DNA from: an uncultured Lachnospiraceae bacterium
Lineage (GTDB): Bacteria; Bacillota; Clostridia; Lachnospirales; Lachnospiraceae
Direction: 5' to 3'
Length of the DNA: 42,354 nt
Assembly: GCA_910589265.1 (NCBI GenBank)
Contig: CAJUTQ010000029.1
Coordinates: 1-42,354, forward strand
Part shown: positions 16,701 to 23,950 of the stretch, one piece after another
Layout of the letters: every line of letters begins with the position of its first letter
Numbering within the stretch: position 1 is the first letter of the stretch
Made by a program: the position numbers and the translations under genes
Notes under the pieces: generated by a model
What the model was told of the DNA's origin: nothing
The model's input: only the letters and a program-made list of their open reading frames with translations
Database searches by the model: none

Positions 16701-17357
16701 CAATGTGCTTTTGAATATTATATAAAGGATATGATTTTCCATGAGAAAATATTTCAGTATATGATACAATATGGTAAAAAAGAGGAGGAAAGTCATCTGT
16801 GTCGTCTTGCCCTTATAAAATATTATGGAGAACATAGGGAAAAGCTAGGAGAGGATGAGGAAAGCCTTCTTCTCCATTATGTGGAACAATTTTTAGAGAA
16901 ACATATATTTTTGAACTGCTTTATGGAGTACAGGGCTAAAATACCAGCTTTAGAAGGGTTTCAAAGAAAAACGATTATTGAATATAAATCTGGGGAAAAA
17001 AGCAAAGTTTACATTCATTATTTGATTGATAGGGAGACTAGGAAAGAGAAGAAGTATGAGGTAGAAGAGATGCATCCTATTATAGAAGGTATTTATTCGA
17101 AAGAATTTCTTCTGTTTTTTGGTGAAACGATGGAATACTATATAACAGAAGAAATAGAAGGAAAAGAAGGAATAACTACGAAAAAGGAGAAAATAGAAAA
17201 CCGTCCTATGGAATCAAGAAGCAGTGAGAGAAGATTTGACATTTTAAATAATATGGCTGTCAGCCAGAGTCTTCAGGATGAGAAAGGCTTTTTTAAGGGG
17301 ATGGAGCGCTATGGAAAGATGGATTATCTTGTTTTAAGTCTTTTTAAAGGTAAATAA
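13785..17357 (+). CDS. Giant DUF5717-like protein: beta-sandwich N-terminus and helical-repeat body
   Basis: A 1190-residue soluble protein with no signal peptide or membrane segment. Residues about 1-300 are rich in beta strands and read as two or three immunoglobulin-like sandwiches (GSFFIAGSCGKITKGF, FHIISTEGEYYLPFQVSISY, then YIELFAVASGDFIHL and HRGRNYGRIQFYNGYEKLEF). Residues about 310-1000 are helical with paired-helix, TPR-like periodicity. Two similar beta segments interrupt the helices near 705-740 and 1060-1110. The order and neighbours match what I recall as DUF5717 family proteins of Lachnospiraceae; this was not searched. There is no Shine-Dalgarno before ATG 13785. The next gene starts 17 nt downstream. 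It is probably the large scaffold of a complex with the Hsp70-like, TPR and membrane proteins. The function is unknown. Confidence 0.75.
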   Translation: MVAILRRTVLNTDDNRFYREGQQLNISESKIEISLKKDEEGEGSFFIAGSCGKITKGFVFSSHFRMVCVTKEFQWKEGEVFYRFQSRGLEEGSIKCGQFHIISTEGEYYLPFQVSISYSVPESIQGPVKNLFLFANLAKTKFQEAVRIYYKKSFEGIFKEQDKEYGEYYRGLSMYRGSAQAVEEFLIAIRKKEPVSFQIQLGEWLFHDVENEVEKELIIQKKGWGYIELFAVASGDFIHLIETKIQEDDFKGDNAHFKYEIRPEYLHRGRNYGRIQFYNGYEKLEFPIVVEQKLYPEKMRKQRREGEKQFLFIMRQYIAFRTRQISLNQWLYTSMEGLETWIGVDGNNPLPRLFQIQLFLADEKYKEAGHLLKYVEKEFQISSSHGFEGIYFLYLTALYKREEEYVDQVRDFLRDRYEKGDRRFVVLWALIYLDEGLGRNIGRRFRELERQFHLGCRSPILYTEAYSIMKKDKELVEKLTSFEVQVILWALSHGQRDIDVIERIISLWGTVREFELTKLKLLEKCYEYFPTEEILSCACKMLIQGNRTDEKSFFWFELGVEANLRITKLYESYIASLPLSYDKPLPKTALIYFSYTNELNQERKAFLYANVVKYREEYKELADSYEGSMETFVMEQLEQRRMNPWLALLYNHILKPEKLSPKQLEDLGKIINVQRLTVKEKNIKEVGVVHKRLVNISKYPVIHGESYIHLYGDEFQLFFFDELGNCYKNSVSYELEKMMDFEEYMSAFFQCPVKDPKLALMLCDSNKNYVSVSNKNAVYYWNLLEYVYVKAEYKREIWEALVRFYYERDYLDDLDMLLFMTNPKMLSPKERGVLVDFMTKRGLYEDAFRHITFFGMEEISPKILVRILSNYIRETEGLQDEKIISMAFEVFSMGKYDEVILHFLLENFNGLTKDMRDIWKAGKSFDMDTGRMAKRLVIQMLFTLHFIEERDFIFEDYVKAGASEEVMLKYLSQCAFEYYIKDMIFHEKIFQYMIQYGKKEEESHLCRLALIKYYGEHREKLGEDEESLLLHYVEQFLEKHIFLNCFMEYRAKIPALEGFQRKTIIEYKSGEKSKVYIHYLIDRETRKEKKYEVEEMHPIIEGIYSKEFLLFFGETMEYYITEEIEGKEGITTKKEKIENRPMESRSSERRFDILNNMAVSQSLQDEKGFFKGMERYGKMDYLVLSLFKGK

Positions 17358-17374
17358 GGAGAGGAGGCATTTGA

Positions 17375-18613
17375 TTGGAAGAATATATAATTGGATATGA
17401 TTTGGATTCCACAATGTCTCAGATTACATGGAAAAGATTAGGGGAGAGGAGAGATAAGCAGGAAACATATGCTGTTCCCTTTCTTCTTTGTAAAAAATAT
17501 CATGTTAATCAATGGTCTTTTGGTGAGACTGCCAGGACGGACAAAATAGCAGGGAGGGGTACAGTCCCAGAACATTTGCTAGAGAAGGCGTTAAAAGGTG
17601 AGAAAATACTTTTGGAGGGAGAGTCCTATGAGGGAACAGAGCTTGTCCTTCTATTTATAAAAAAAACATTGGAGCTTCTTTGGCAGAAGATAAGGAAAGA
17701 GCAGGCAGTAGCCTTTATGTTTACTGTAGAGCGTCTAGATAAAGATATGGTGAAGCTTTTGAACAAAATTGTATTTGAAATAGGAAAAATAGGAAAGGAT
17801 GTCTATTATCAAAGCCATCAGGAAAGTTTTTATCAATACGTAATACATCAGCCCCAGGAAATATGGGCAAAGGATGTACTGGCTTTAGAATATAATGCTC
17901 CTTATTTAAAAACATATCTTCTGAAGCTGAACAAAGGGACAACCCCAATTGTAGCTTTTATTGAAAATAAAGAGTTTCCTCATATGGACCTTTCCACCTC
18001 CAAGTTAGAAGGATGGGAGGAAAGGGAGGATCTGAGATTTTATGAATTTATGGAAGGGATGCTAAAAGGCAGCTTTATTTCTTCTATTTATTTAATGGGA
18101 GATGGATTTCAAGGTAACTGGATGAAAAAAACATTGGATCTCATTTGCCATAGACGCAGAGTATTTATGGGAAAAAATTTGTACGCCATAGGAGCCTCTA
18201 TGGCTTTAGAAGAAAAGCTCAGACCAGATGAGTTAGTGGACAAATATGTATTTCTTGGGAAGGACAGGCTAAAGGCAAATGTAGGAATGAACATAAATAT
18301 TCGAGGAGAAGAGAGCTACTATCCTTTAGTTGACGGAGGACAGAACTGGTATGAGACAAAGAGAGAATGGGAACTTATAATGGAAGAGGGAGAGGCAGTA
18401 TCTTTAACGATTACTCCTTTAAATGGAAAAGAGGTAAGAAATGTAAATATTATTTTGAGAGGGCTGCCAAAACGGCCGAAAAAAGCTACAAGAATAAAAA
18501 TGCATCTTTCCTTTGAGACAGAGCAAAAAATGATTATTCAGATTGAAGATTTAGGCTTTGGAGAAATGTATCCTTCTTCAAGTATGAGATGGATGGAAGA
18601 AATTGAAATTTGA
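17375..18613 (+). CDS. Degenerate Hsp70/actin-like protein (DUF5716-like)
   Basis: A 412-residue protein with an Hsp70-like outline. Residues 6-17 (IGYDLDSTMSQI) parallel the Hsp70 phosphate-1 loop GIDLGTT, with Asp9 kept but the loop glycine replaced by Asp11. Near residue 170, VLALEYNAPYLKTYLL occupies the place of the phosphate-2 motif DLGGGT, which is lost. Residues about 239-280 (LMGDGFQGNWMKKTLD, then GKNLYAIGASMALEEKL) match the adenosine motif. Residues about 303-400 resemble the Hsp70 substrate-binding beta domain (ESYYPLVDGGQNWYETKREW, IILRGLPKRPKKATRIKM, MIIQIEDLG). The start is TTG 17375, with AGGAGG 7 nt upstream. The N-terminal lobe is shorter than in DnaK and the helical lid is absent. 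It is probably a pseudo-chaperone or regulatory adaptor; ATP hydrolysis is doubtful. No DnaJ or GrpE is adjacent. Confidence 0.7.
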   Translation: MEEYIIGYDLDSTMSQITWKRLGERRDKQETYAVPFLLCKKYHVNQWSFGETARTDKIAGRGTVPEHLLEKALKGEKILLEGESYEGTELVLLFIKKTLELLWQKIRKEQAVAFMFTVERLDKDMVKLLNKIVFEIGKIGKDVYYQSHQESFYQYVIHQPQEIWAKDVLALEYNAPYLKTYLLKLNKGTTPIVAFIENKEFPHMDLSTSKLEGWEEREDLRFYEFMEGMLKGSFISSIYLMGDGFQGNWMKKTLDLICHRRRVFMGKNLYAIGASMALEEKLRPDELVDKYVFLGKDRLKANVGMNINIRGEESYYPLVDGGQNWYETKREWELIMEEGEAVSLTITPLNGKEVRNVNIILRGLPKRPKKATRIKMHLSFETEQKMIIQIEDLGFGEMYPSSSMRWMEEIEI

Positions 18614-18627
18614 AAGGAAGTCTGGCA

Positions 18628-19467
18628 GTGAGCAATGTGAGGTTATGTCTCCACAAATTAGCAAAAAATCCCTATTATATAGAAGAAATCCGCTTATCCA
18701 TTTATTCCATAGAAGAATTGTGCTTTTATTTATGCAAAAACCCAGAATTGTTGAAGGAAGATATTATGGATGAGAATTTAAGCACATTTATTGAGACAGA
18801 ATTAGGATTGGAGGAGCTGGGGAAAGAGTTAAGAGGAATCTTGGACAAAAGAGGAAGCCTGACAGAATTTGTAGGAGCTATCTTAAAAGGAGCTTTTTAT
18901 TTAAATGACAGAGAATGGAATCAGATCCAAAATATGTTAGGTCAGTCTCCCTATATGGAATATGGACTAAGGGAAAAGAGAAAAGGAGATTTTCTTCTGG
19001 AAAGCCAGAAATATACATTGGCGATAGAACAATATTCTAGTATACTGCAAGAGGCAGAAGAAAGAGTGGACGGACAGCTCTATGGGGACATTCTTCACAA
19101 TATGGGGGTTGCCTATGCACAAACTTTTGATTTTCCAAAGGCAGAGGAAAAGTTCAGACAAGCATATGAAGCCAACGGATCTTTAGAGTCACTGCATCAT
19201 TATTTAACAGTCCTTCGTCTTATTTCAACAAAGGAAGAATACGAGGAGTTTGTAGAAAATAACGGCGTAGACAGGGAAACAGCAAATTTCATAGGAGAAA
19301 AATATGGAAAATGTGTGGAGGACTATGAAAAGAGCGATGTGAAAAAACGATTGGGAGAAATAAAAGAAAAAAAAGAAAAGGGAAATTTTACAGAATACTT
19401 TGGAGAAATGAATGAGCTTTTAGAAGAGTGGAAGGAACAATACCGCAAAAGTATGAAAAAATCATAG
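18628..19467 (+). CDS. TPR-repeat protein of the four-gene cassette
   Basis: A 279-residue soluble helical protein. Residues about 112-200 contain at least two tetratricopeptide repeats (KRKGDFLLESQKYTLAIEQY, then GDILHNMGVAYAQTFDFPKA with EEKFRQAYEANG). The N-terminal 100 residues are helical and hydrophobic in places but have no membrane segment. The C-terminus is highly charged and coiled-coil-like (KKRLGEIKEKKEKG). The start is GTG 18628 because AAAGGAAG (18613-18620) is 7 nt away; the in-frame TTG at 18610 overlaps the previous stop and lies before that site. TPR proteins commonly bind the tails of Hsp70 proteins or link subunits, so it is plausibly the bridge between the Hsp70-like protein and the membrane protein. 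This is inference. Confidence 0.75.
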   Translation: MSNVRLCLHKLAKNPYYIEEIRLSIYSIEELCFYLCKNPELLKEDIMDENLSTFIETELGLEELGKELRGILDKRGSLTEFVGAILKGAFYLNDREWNQIQNMLGQSPYMEYGLREKRKGDFLLESQKYTLAIEQYSSILQEAEERVDGQLYGDILHNMGVAYAQTFDFPKAEEKFRQAYEANGSLESLHHYLTVLRLISTKEEYEEFVENNGVDRETANFIGEKYGKCVEDYEKSDVKKRLGEIKEKKEKGNFTEYFGEMNELLEEWKEQYRKSMKKS

Positions 19468-19495
19468 AGGCAGTAAGAAAGGCGGGGGTGTCATA

Positions 19496-20668
19496 ATGGG
19501 ATTATTCAGTTTTTGGAAAAAGAGAAAAAGAAAAAATATTCCCCAGGAGGCAACAGATGAGGAAGTTCTTCCCAAAATCATGAGCAGAGACACGTTGGAT
19601 GTCAAAAATGCAAAGCAGAGGGAGGAGTATGTAAGAAACTGTTGCGAACAGATGCTAGAGGCGGGACAAGAGGTAGAGCGGGTTAAAGTAGAATACCAGG
19701 TTGTGACAGATTATTTGACGGATATGGAAGAAATAGAAGCTCTTCCCAAAGAGCAGATGGCAGAGTTGGTGGAGAGCGCTAAGAAAATCCAGTCTCTTAC
19801 TGCAGAGAGAAAGGAATTTCAGGGAAAAACCAAAAGCCGTATGCCTAATGCCCAGTACAATTTAATGGACGGATTTTATGAGCAATTTCCAGATTGCATT
19901 AAAAAGATGCAAAAAGATGAAGAATATCAGAATTTAGTAAACCAAGATCTCCATTGCCTGGAAGGAGAAAAGGGGGCCCTGGCTTACAGGCGGTATGAAC
20001 TTAAAATGGTACAGCTAAATTCAAGAGGGATGGCGGTTATTTTTACAATTGCGGCCATCATTACTTTTCTAATGCTTTTTGTTTTAAAGAGCTCTTTTCG
20101 AATGGATACAGATATAGGGTATATTGTGTCTGCCACAGTGACAGCAATAGCTATAACGATAGTATTTGTCAGGTATCTCAATGCCCAGAGGGAAGAGACC
20201 ATTGTGGAGAGAGATTTAAATAGAGTAATTCTTCTCCAAAACAGGGTAAAAATAAAGTATGTAAATATAACAAACCTTCTAGAATATAATTACAGTAAAT
20301 TTAAGGTAAACAGCGCCCATGAATTAAATTTCTTATGGGAAAAATATATGGAGGAACGGGCCCAGAGAGAGCGCTACCAGAAGACGTCCACAGATTTAGA
20401 GTTTTATAACCAGGATTTGATACGAATTTTGCGCAAACACCGCATTAAGGATCCCCATATATGGATTTCTCAGGCTGAGGCTATTGTAGACAACAGAGAG
20501 ATGGTGGAAATTCGCCATCACCTCATAGGTAGGAGGCAAAAATTAAGGGAAACAATGGAATATAACATGGAAAATATGAAAACAGCGGAAACAGAAGTGA
20601 ACAGCTTAATTAAAGAGCATCCAGAATATGGGAGAGAAATTTTGGCTATTGTGTCAGAATATGATTAA
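19496..20668 (+). CDS. Two-helix membrane protein with helical arms, last gene of the cassette
   Basis: A 390-residue protein. The N-terminus is basic (FWKKRKRKN). Residues about 45-170 are charged and helical. Two adjacent membrane helices occur at about 178-199 (MAVIFTIAAIITFLMLFVL) and 205-227 (IGYIVSATVTAIAITIVFV). Residues about 230-390 are again charged and helical with heptad-like spacing (RAQRERYQKTSTDLEFYNQD). The hairpin topology puts both arms on the same side, probably the cytoplasm given the basic flanks. No enzyme motif is visible. It lies 28 nt after the TPR gene and would anchor the cassette's soluble proteins to the membrane. No family with known function is recognised. Confidence 0.7.
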   Translation: MGLFSFWKKRKRKNIPQEATDEEVLPKIMSRDTLDVKNAKQREEYVRNCCEQMLEAGQEVERVKVEYQVVTDYLTDMEEIEALPKEQMAELVESAKKIQSLTAERKEFQGKTKSRMPNAQYNLMDGFYEQFPDCIKKMQKDEEYQNLVNQDLHCLEGEKGALAYRRYELKMVQLNSRGMAVIFTIAAIITFLMLFVLKSSFRMDTDIGYIVSATVTAIAITIVFVRYLNAQREETIVERDLNRVILLQNRVKIKYVNITNLLEYNYSKFKVNSAHELNFLWEKYMEERAQRERYQKTSTDLEFYNQDLIRILRKHRIKDPHIWISQAEAIVDNREMVEIRHHLIGRRQKLRETMEYNMENMKTAETEVNSLIKEHPEYGREILAIVSEYD

Positions 20669-20697
20669 TTGACATTTTTACGTTAGTGTGCTAATAT
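20669..20697 (+). promoter_or_regulatory. Promoter of the amino acid importer operon
   Basis: TTGACA (20669-20674) and TAATAT (20692-20697) are separated by exactly 17 bp. The -35 box begins at the base after the stop of the previous gene. Confidence 0.75.
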
Positions 20698-20787
20698 GAA
20701 AAAGTAAAAATATTGTTATAATAAGATAGGTATTTGTAACAGGAAGAGATGTAAAAAGGTCTTATGTTAAAATTCTGGAGGAAGATA

Positions 20788-21609
20788 ATGAAAAAAAGAA
20801 AAGGAATGCTTTTTATAGTTTCCATGGCAGTAACGCTTATAGCAGGATGTGGAAATACAAAAGAAACAACGTCTGTGGGGGAGGGGGATTCACAGATAGA
20901 AGAAGGGACTACTTTTACTGTAGGGTTTGATGCAGAGTTTCCACCATATGGCTATTTGAATGAGAATGGGGAATATGTAGGATTTGACTTATCTTTAGCT
21001 GAAGAAGTGGCTGAGCGTAATGGATGGGAACTAAAAAAGCAGCCCATTGACTGGGATGGAAAAGATTTCGAACTATCCTCAGGGGCTATTGACTGCATTT
21101 GGAATGGGTTTACAATGGATGGAAGAGAGGATAGTTATACATGGTCTAAGCCTTATGTAGACAATAGCCAGGTATTTGTAGTAAAGGCTGAGTCTGGGGC
21201 CGCCTCCCATGGAGACTTGGCAGGCAAAACAGTAGCTGTACAGAAAGAATCTTCTGCCTTGGCTGCTTTGAATAAAGAAGAAAACAAGGGTCTAAAGGAT
21301 TCTTTCGCCCAACTTATTGAATTTGGTGATTATAATACAGCTTTTCTAGAACTTCAGGCAGGAAGCGTAGACGCTATTGCAATGGATATTGGAGTTTGTA
21401 AATATCAAATGGAATCAAGAGAAGGAAATTACTCCATATTAGAAGATTATTTGGCAACAGAGAAGTACGGGGTTGGGTTTTTGAAAGGAAACGAGGAACT
21501 AAGGGATCAAGTTCAGTCCACATTGGATGAAATGGTAGTGGATGGTACATTTGCAGAGATTGCAAAAGAGTGGGGACTTACAGACAGTGTCTGCCTAACC
21601 GCAGATTAA
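20788..21609 (+). CDS. Polar amino acid ABC transporter, substrate-binding lipoprotein
   Basis: A 273-residue protein. A lipoprotein signal peptide (MKKRKGMLFIVSMAVTLIAG followed by Cys) places it on the outer face of the membrane. The mature domain is SBP_bac_3: FTVGFDAEFPPYGYLNENGE, FDLSLAEEVAERNGWEL, CIWNGFTMDGR and GVGFLKGNEELRDQ are family features, with the acidic/Arg pair expected to hold an amino acid. It is the first gene of a complete three-part importer with the permease and ATPase that follow. ATG 20788 follows GGAGGAAG. The amino acid bound cannot be named with confidence; cystine-type and glutamine-type relatives look alike. Confidence 0.92.
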   Translation: MKKRKGMLFIVSMAVTLIAGCGNTKETTSVGEGDSQIEEGTTFTVGFDAEFPPYGYLNENGEYVGFDLSLAEEVAERNGWELKKQPIDWDGKDFELSSGAIDCIWNGFTMDGREDSYTWSKPYVDNSQVFVVKAESGAASHGDLAGKTVAVQKESSALAALNKEENKGLKDSFAQLIEFGDYNTAFLELQAGSVDAIAMDIGVCKYQMESREGNYSILEDYLATEKYGVGFLKGNEELRDQVQSTLDEMVVDGTFAEIAKEWGLTDSVCLTAD

Positions 21610-21645
21610 CAAGAGTTGCAAAAGACACTGTGGTTATGAAGGAGA

Positions 21646-21673
21646 AAAAGGGGCGGTGTATTCCGCCTCTTTT
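21646..21673 (+). terminator. Attenuating hairpin between binding-protein and permease genes
   Basis: AAAAGGGGCGG (21646-21656) pairs with CCGCCTCTTTT (21663-21673) through 11 bp with one G-T wobble and a six-base loop. The T residues lie within the stem and are followed by GTCTGTG, so it should terminate only partly. That would leave more binding-protein mRNA than permease mRNA. Confidence 0.7.
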
Positions 21674-21699
21674 GTCTGTGTATAGAAAGGGAGTATACA

Positions 21700-22347
21700 A
21701 TGGATATTTTAACAATGTTAAAGCAGTTAGGGGGAGGCATGCTCGTGACTGTGGAAATTTTCTTTTTAACACTTATACTATCATTGCCTCTAGGATTGTT
21801 CATATCCTTTGCTAGAATGAAGAAGAACTGCCTTATTCGAGGAGGGGCTAAAATATATATAGGGGTTATGAGAGGAACCCCTTTAATGCTTCAGCTCATT
21901 GTTGTATACTTTGCCCCCTATTACTTGTTTGGAATGAGAATTAATCATTACCGGTTTCCAGCGGTAATTCTTGCGTTTGCCTTAAATTATGCCGCATATT
22001 TTGCTGAAATTTATCGTTCAGGAATAGAATCCATGCCTATGGGGCAGTATGAGGCGGCAAAAGTGCTAGGTTATAACAAGGTTCAAACCTTTGTTTGGAT
22101 TATACTGCCTCAAGTAATAAAGAGAATTCTTCCTTCGGTAACAAACGAAATTATTACTCTTGTGAAAGATACATCTCTGGCATTTGTTATTTCCATTACA
22201 GAAATGTTTACTACGGCAAAGCAGATAGCAGCTGCTCAGACGACCATTCTACCACTTATGACGGCGGGAGTGTTTTACTTTATTTTTAATTTCATTGTGG
22301 CAGGGGTAATGGAATATTTAGAGAAAAAGCTTGGATATTATAAGTAA
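21700..22347 (+). CDS. Polar amino acid ABC transporter permease
   Basis: A 215-residue His/Glu/Gln/Arg-type permease with about five membrane helices. GGGMLVTVEIFFLTLILSLP is the characteristic first segment, followed by GVMRGTPLMLQLIVVYF. The EAA loop that docks on the ATPase is visible as MGQYEAAKVLGYNKVQTF with VILPQVIKRILPS-like spacing, then NEIITLVKDTSLAF. It belongs with the preceding binding protein and the following ATPase. The next gene begins 12 nt downstream. Confidence 0.95.
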   Translation: MDILTMLKQLGGGMLVTVEIFFLTLILSLPLGLFISFARMKKNCLIRGGAKIYIGVMRGTPLMLQLIVVYFAPYYLFGMRINHYRFPAVILAFALNYAAYFAEIYRSGIESMPMGQYEAAKVLGYNKVQTFVWIILPQVIKRILPSVTNEIITLVKDTSLAFVISITEMFTTAKQIAAAQTTILPLMTAGVFYFIFNFIVAGVMEYLEKKLGYYK

Positions 22348-22359
22348 AGGAGGGCAGCG

Positions 22360-23124
22360 GTGAATTTATTAGAGATGAACCATATTAAAAAATCCTTTGA
22401 AGGAGGATTAGAAGTTATCAAGGATATATCCCTTTGTGTGAAGGAAGGGGAAGTAGTGTCTATTATTGGCCCGTCAGGATCCGGAAAATCCACCTTATTA
22501 AGGTGCGCTACGATGTTAGAGAAAATAGATTCTGGAGAATTGATTTATTTAGGACAGAAGGTGGCGCGGAATGATGCTCACTTAAAGTCTGTCTATGTGT
22601 CCTCGTCAGAGAAAAAGAAATTTCAAAAATATTATGGACTTGTCTTTCAAAACTTTCATTTATTTCCCCATTTCAATGTGTTAAAAAATATTATAGATGC
22701 CCCGCAAAGAGTACTGAAACAATCCAAAAAAGAGGCAGAAAAAAAGGGACTTGCACTTTTAGAACAGTTGGGACTTTCTGATAAAAAGGACGCTTATCCT
22801 TATCAGCTCTCAGGGGGACAACAACAGAGAGTGTCTATTGCAAGAGCTTTAGCAATGGATCCAAAAATACTTTTTTTTGATGAGCCAACCTCAGCTTTGG
22901 ATCCAGAGTTGACAGGGGAAGTGCAAAAGGTTATTCAGTCTTTGGCAAAGGAGCATATGACCATGATTATAGTAACCCATGAAATGCAATTTGCAAAAAA
23001 GATCTCGGATCGGATTATTTTCATGGAAAAGGGGAAAATACAGGCAGAAGGGACTCCAGAAGAAATATTTGGGACAGACAATGAACGGATTAGAGAATTC
23101 ATTGGAAGACTTCAGAATGAATAG
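22360..23124 (+). CDS. Polar amino acid ABC transporter ATP-binding protein
   Basis: A 254-residue ATPase. It has Walker A GPSGSGKST (residues about 38-46), a Q-loop in LVFQNFHLFPHFNVLKNI, the signature LSGGQQQRVSIARALAMD, Walker B ILFFDEPTSALDPE and the switch His in IIVTHEMQFAKK. It is closest in style to GlnQ/TcyC-type ATPases. GTG 22360 follows AAGGAGG. It completes the importer. A short insertion around residues 65-90 (DAHLKSVYVSSSEKKKFQ) is common in the clostridial members. Confidence 0.96.
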   Translation: MNLLEMNHIKKSFEGGLEVIKDISLCVKEGEVVSIIGPSGSGKSTLLRCATMLEKIDSGELIYLGQKVARNDAHLKSVYVSSSEKKKFQKYYGLVFQNFHLFPHFNVLKNIIDAPQRVLKQSKKEAEKKGLALLEQLGLSDKKDAYPYQLSGGQQQRVSIARALAMDPKILFFDEPTSALDPELTGEVQKVIQSLAKEHMTMIIVTHEMQFAKKISDRIIFMEKGKIQAEGTPEEIFGTDNERIREFIGRLQNE

Positions 23125-23131
23125 AGAACTC

Positions 23132-23160
23132 TTTACACCACAAAAAGCTTGGTATATAAT
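23132..23160 (+). promoter_or_regulatory. Promoter of purC
   Basis: TTTACA (23132-23137) and TATAAT (23155-23160) lie 17 bp apart, one base from perfect consensus. The 5' leader of about 55 nt shows no obvious purine riboswitch. Confidence 0.75.
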
Positions 23161-23219
23161 TTTTTAGGATTGTAAATAGTCATTTACTGTAAACGAATAA
23201 GAGAAAGGCCGGTGCAATT

Positions 23220-23924
23220 ATGAAAAAATTGGACATGTTATATGAAGGAAAAGCAAAAAAAGTATTCAAGACAGAAAATCCAGATATTCTCATTGTAGAT
23301 TATAAAGATGATGCCACTGCATTTAACGGAGAGAAAAAAGGAACCATTGAAGGAAAGGGGGGGATCAACAATCAAATGACCAATCAAGTATTTCAAATGT
23401 TGGAAAAGGAAGGGGTTCCCACCCATTTTGTGGAACAATTAAGCCAAAGGGAAACAGCAGTAAAAAAGGTAGAAATTGTTCCTTTGGAAGTCATTGTCCG
23501 TAATGTGGCAGCAGGAAGTTTTTCTAAAAGGCTTGGGGTAGAGGAAGGAACTCCTTTTACATCTCCAACCTTAGAATTCAGTTATAAAAATGACGATCTG
23601 GGAGATCCCCTGATTAACGATTACTTTGCTATTGCATTAAATTTAGCCACAAGGGAAGAGATTGAAATTATTTCCAAATATGCTTTTCAGGTCAATGAGA
23701 CATTAAAGAAATATTTTCTTCAGGCAGATATTGAATTGATAGATTTTAAAATAGAATTTGGAAGATATCATGGAACGATCATTCTGGCTGACGAGATTTC
23801 TCCAGATACTTGTCGACTTTGGGATGTCCATACCCATGAGAAGCTAGATAAGGATCGCTTTCGTAGAGATTTGGGCAATGTGGAGGAAGCATATAATGAA
23901 GTATTTAAACGGCTGGGACTGTGA
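23220..23924 (+). CDS. purC: Phosphoribosylaminoimidazole-succinocarboxamide synthase
   Basis: A 234-residue SAICAR synthetase, which joins CAIR and aspartate with ATP in purine synthesis. The N-terminal LYEGKAKKVFKTENPDILIV and DYKDDATAFNGEKKGTIEGK, then VPLEVIVRNVAAGSFSKRLG and LIDFKIEFGR with ADEISPDTCRLWD, are the classic blocks. The length is typical. It starts 95 nt after the ABC ATPase behind its own promoter, and purB follows 26 nt later. Confidence 0.98.
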   Translation: MKKLDMLYEGKAKKVFKTENPDILIVDYKDDATAFNGEKKGTIEGKGGINNQMTNQVFQMLEKEGVPTHFVEQLSQRETAVKKVEIVPLEVIVRNVAAGSFSKRLGVEEGTPFTSPTLEFSYKNDDLGDPLINDYFAIALNLATREEIEIISKYAFQVNETLKKYFLQADIELIDFKIEFGRYHGTIILADEISPDTCRLWDVHTHEKLDKDRFRRDLGNVEEAYNEVFKRLGL

Positions 23925-23950
23925 AAGAAGAGAAATAGGAGAGAATAACA

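Noticed and set aside
23161..23219. Possible purine riboswitch before purC
   Set aside because: The leader is too short and shows no purine-aptamer core.
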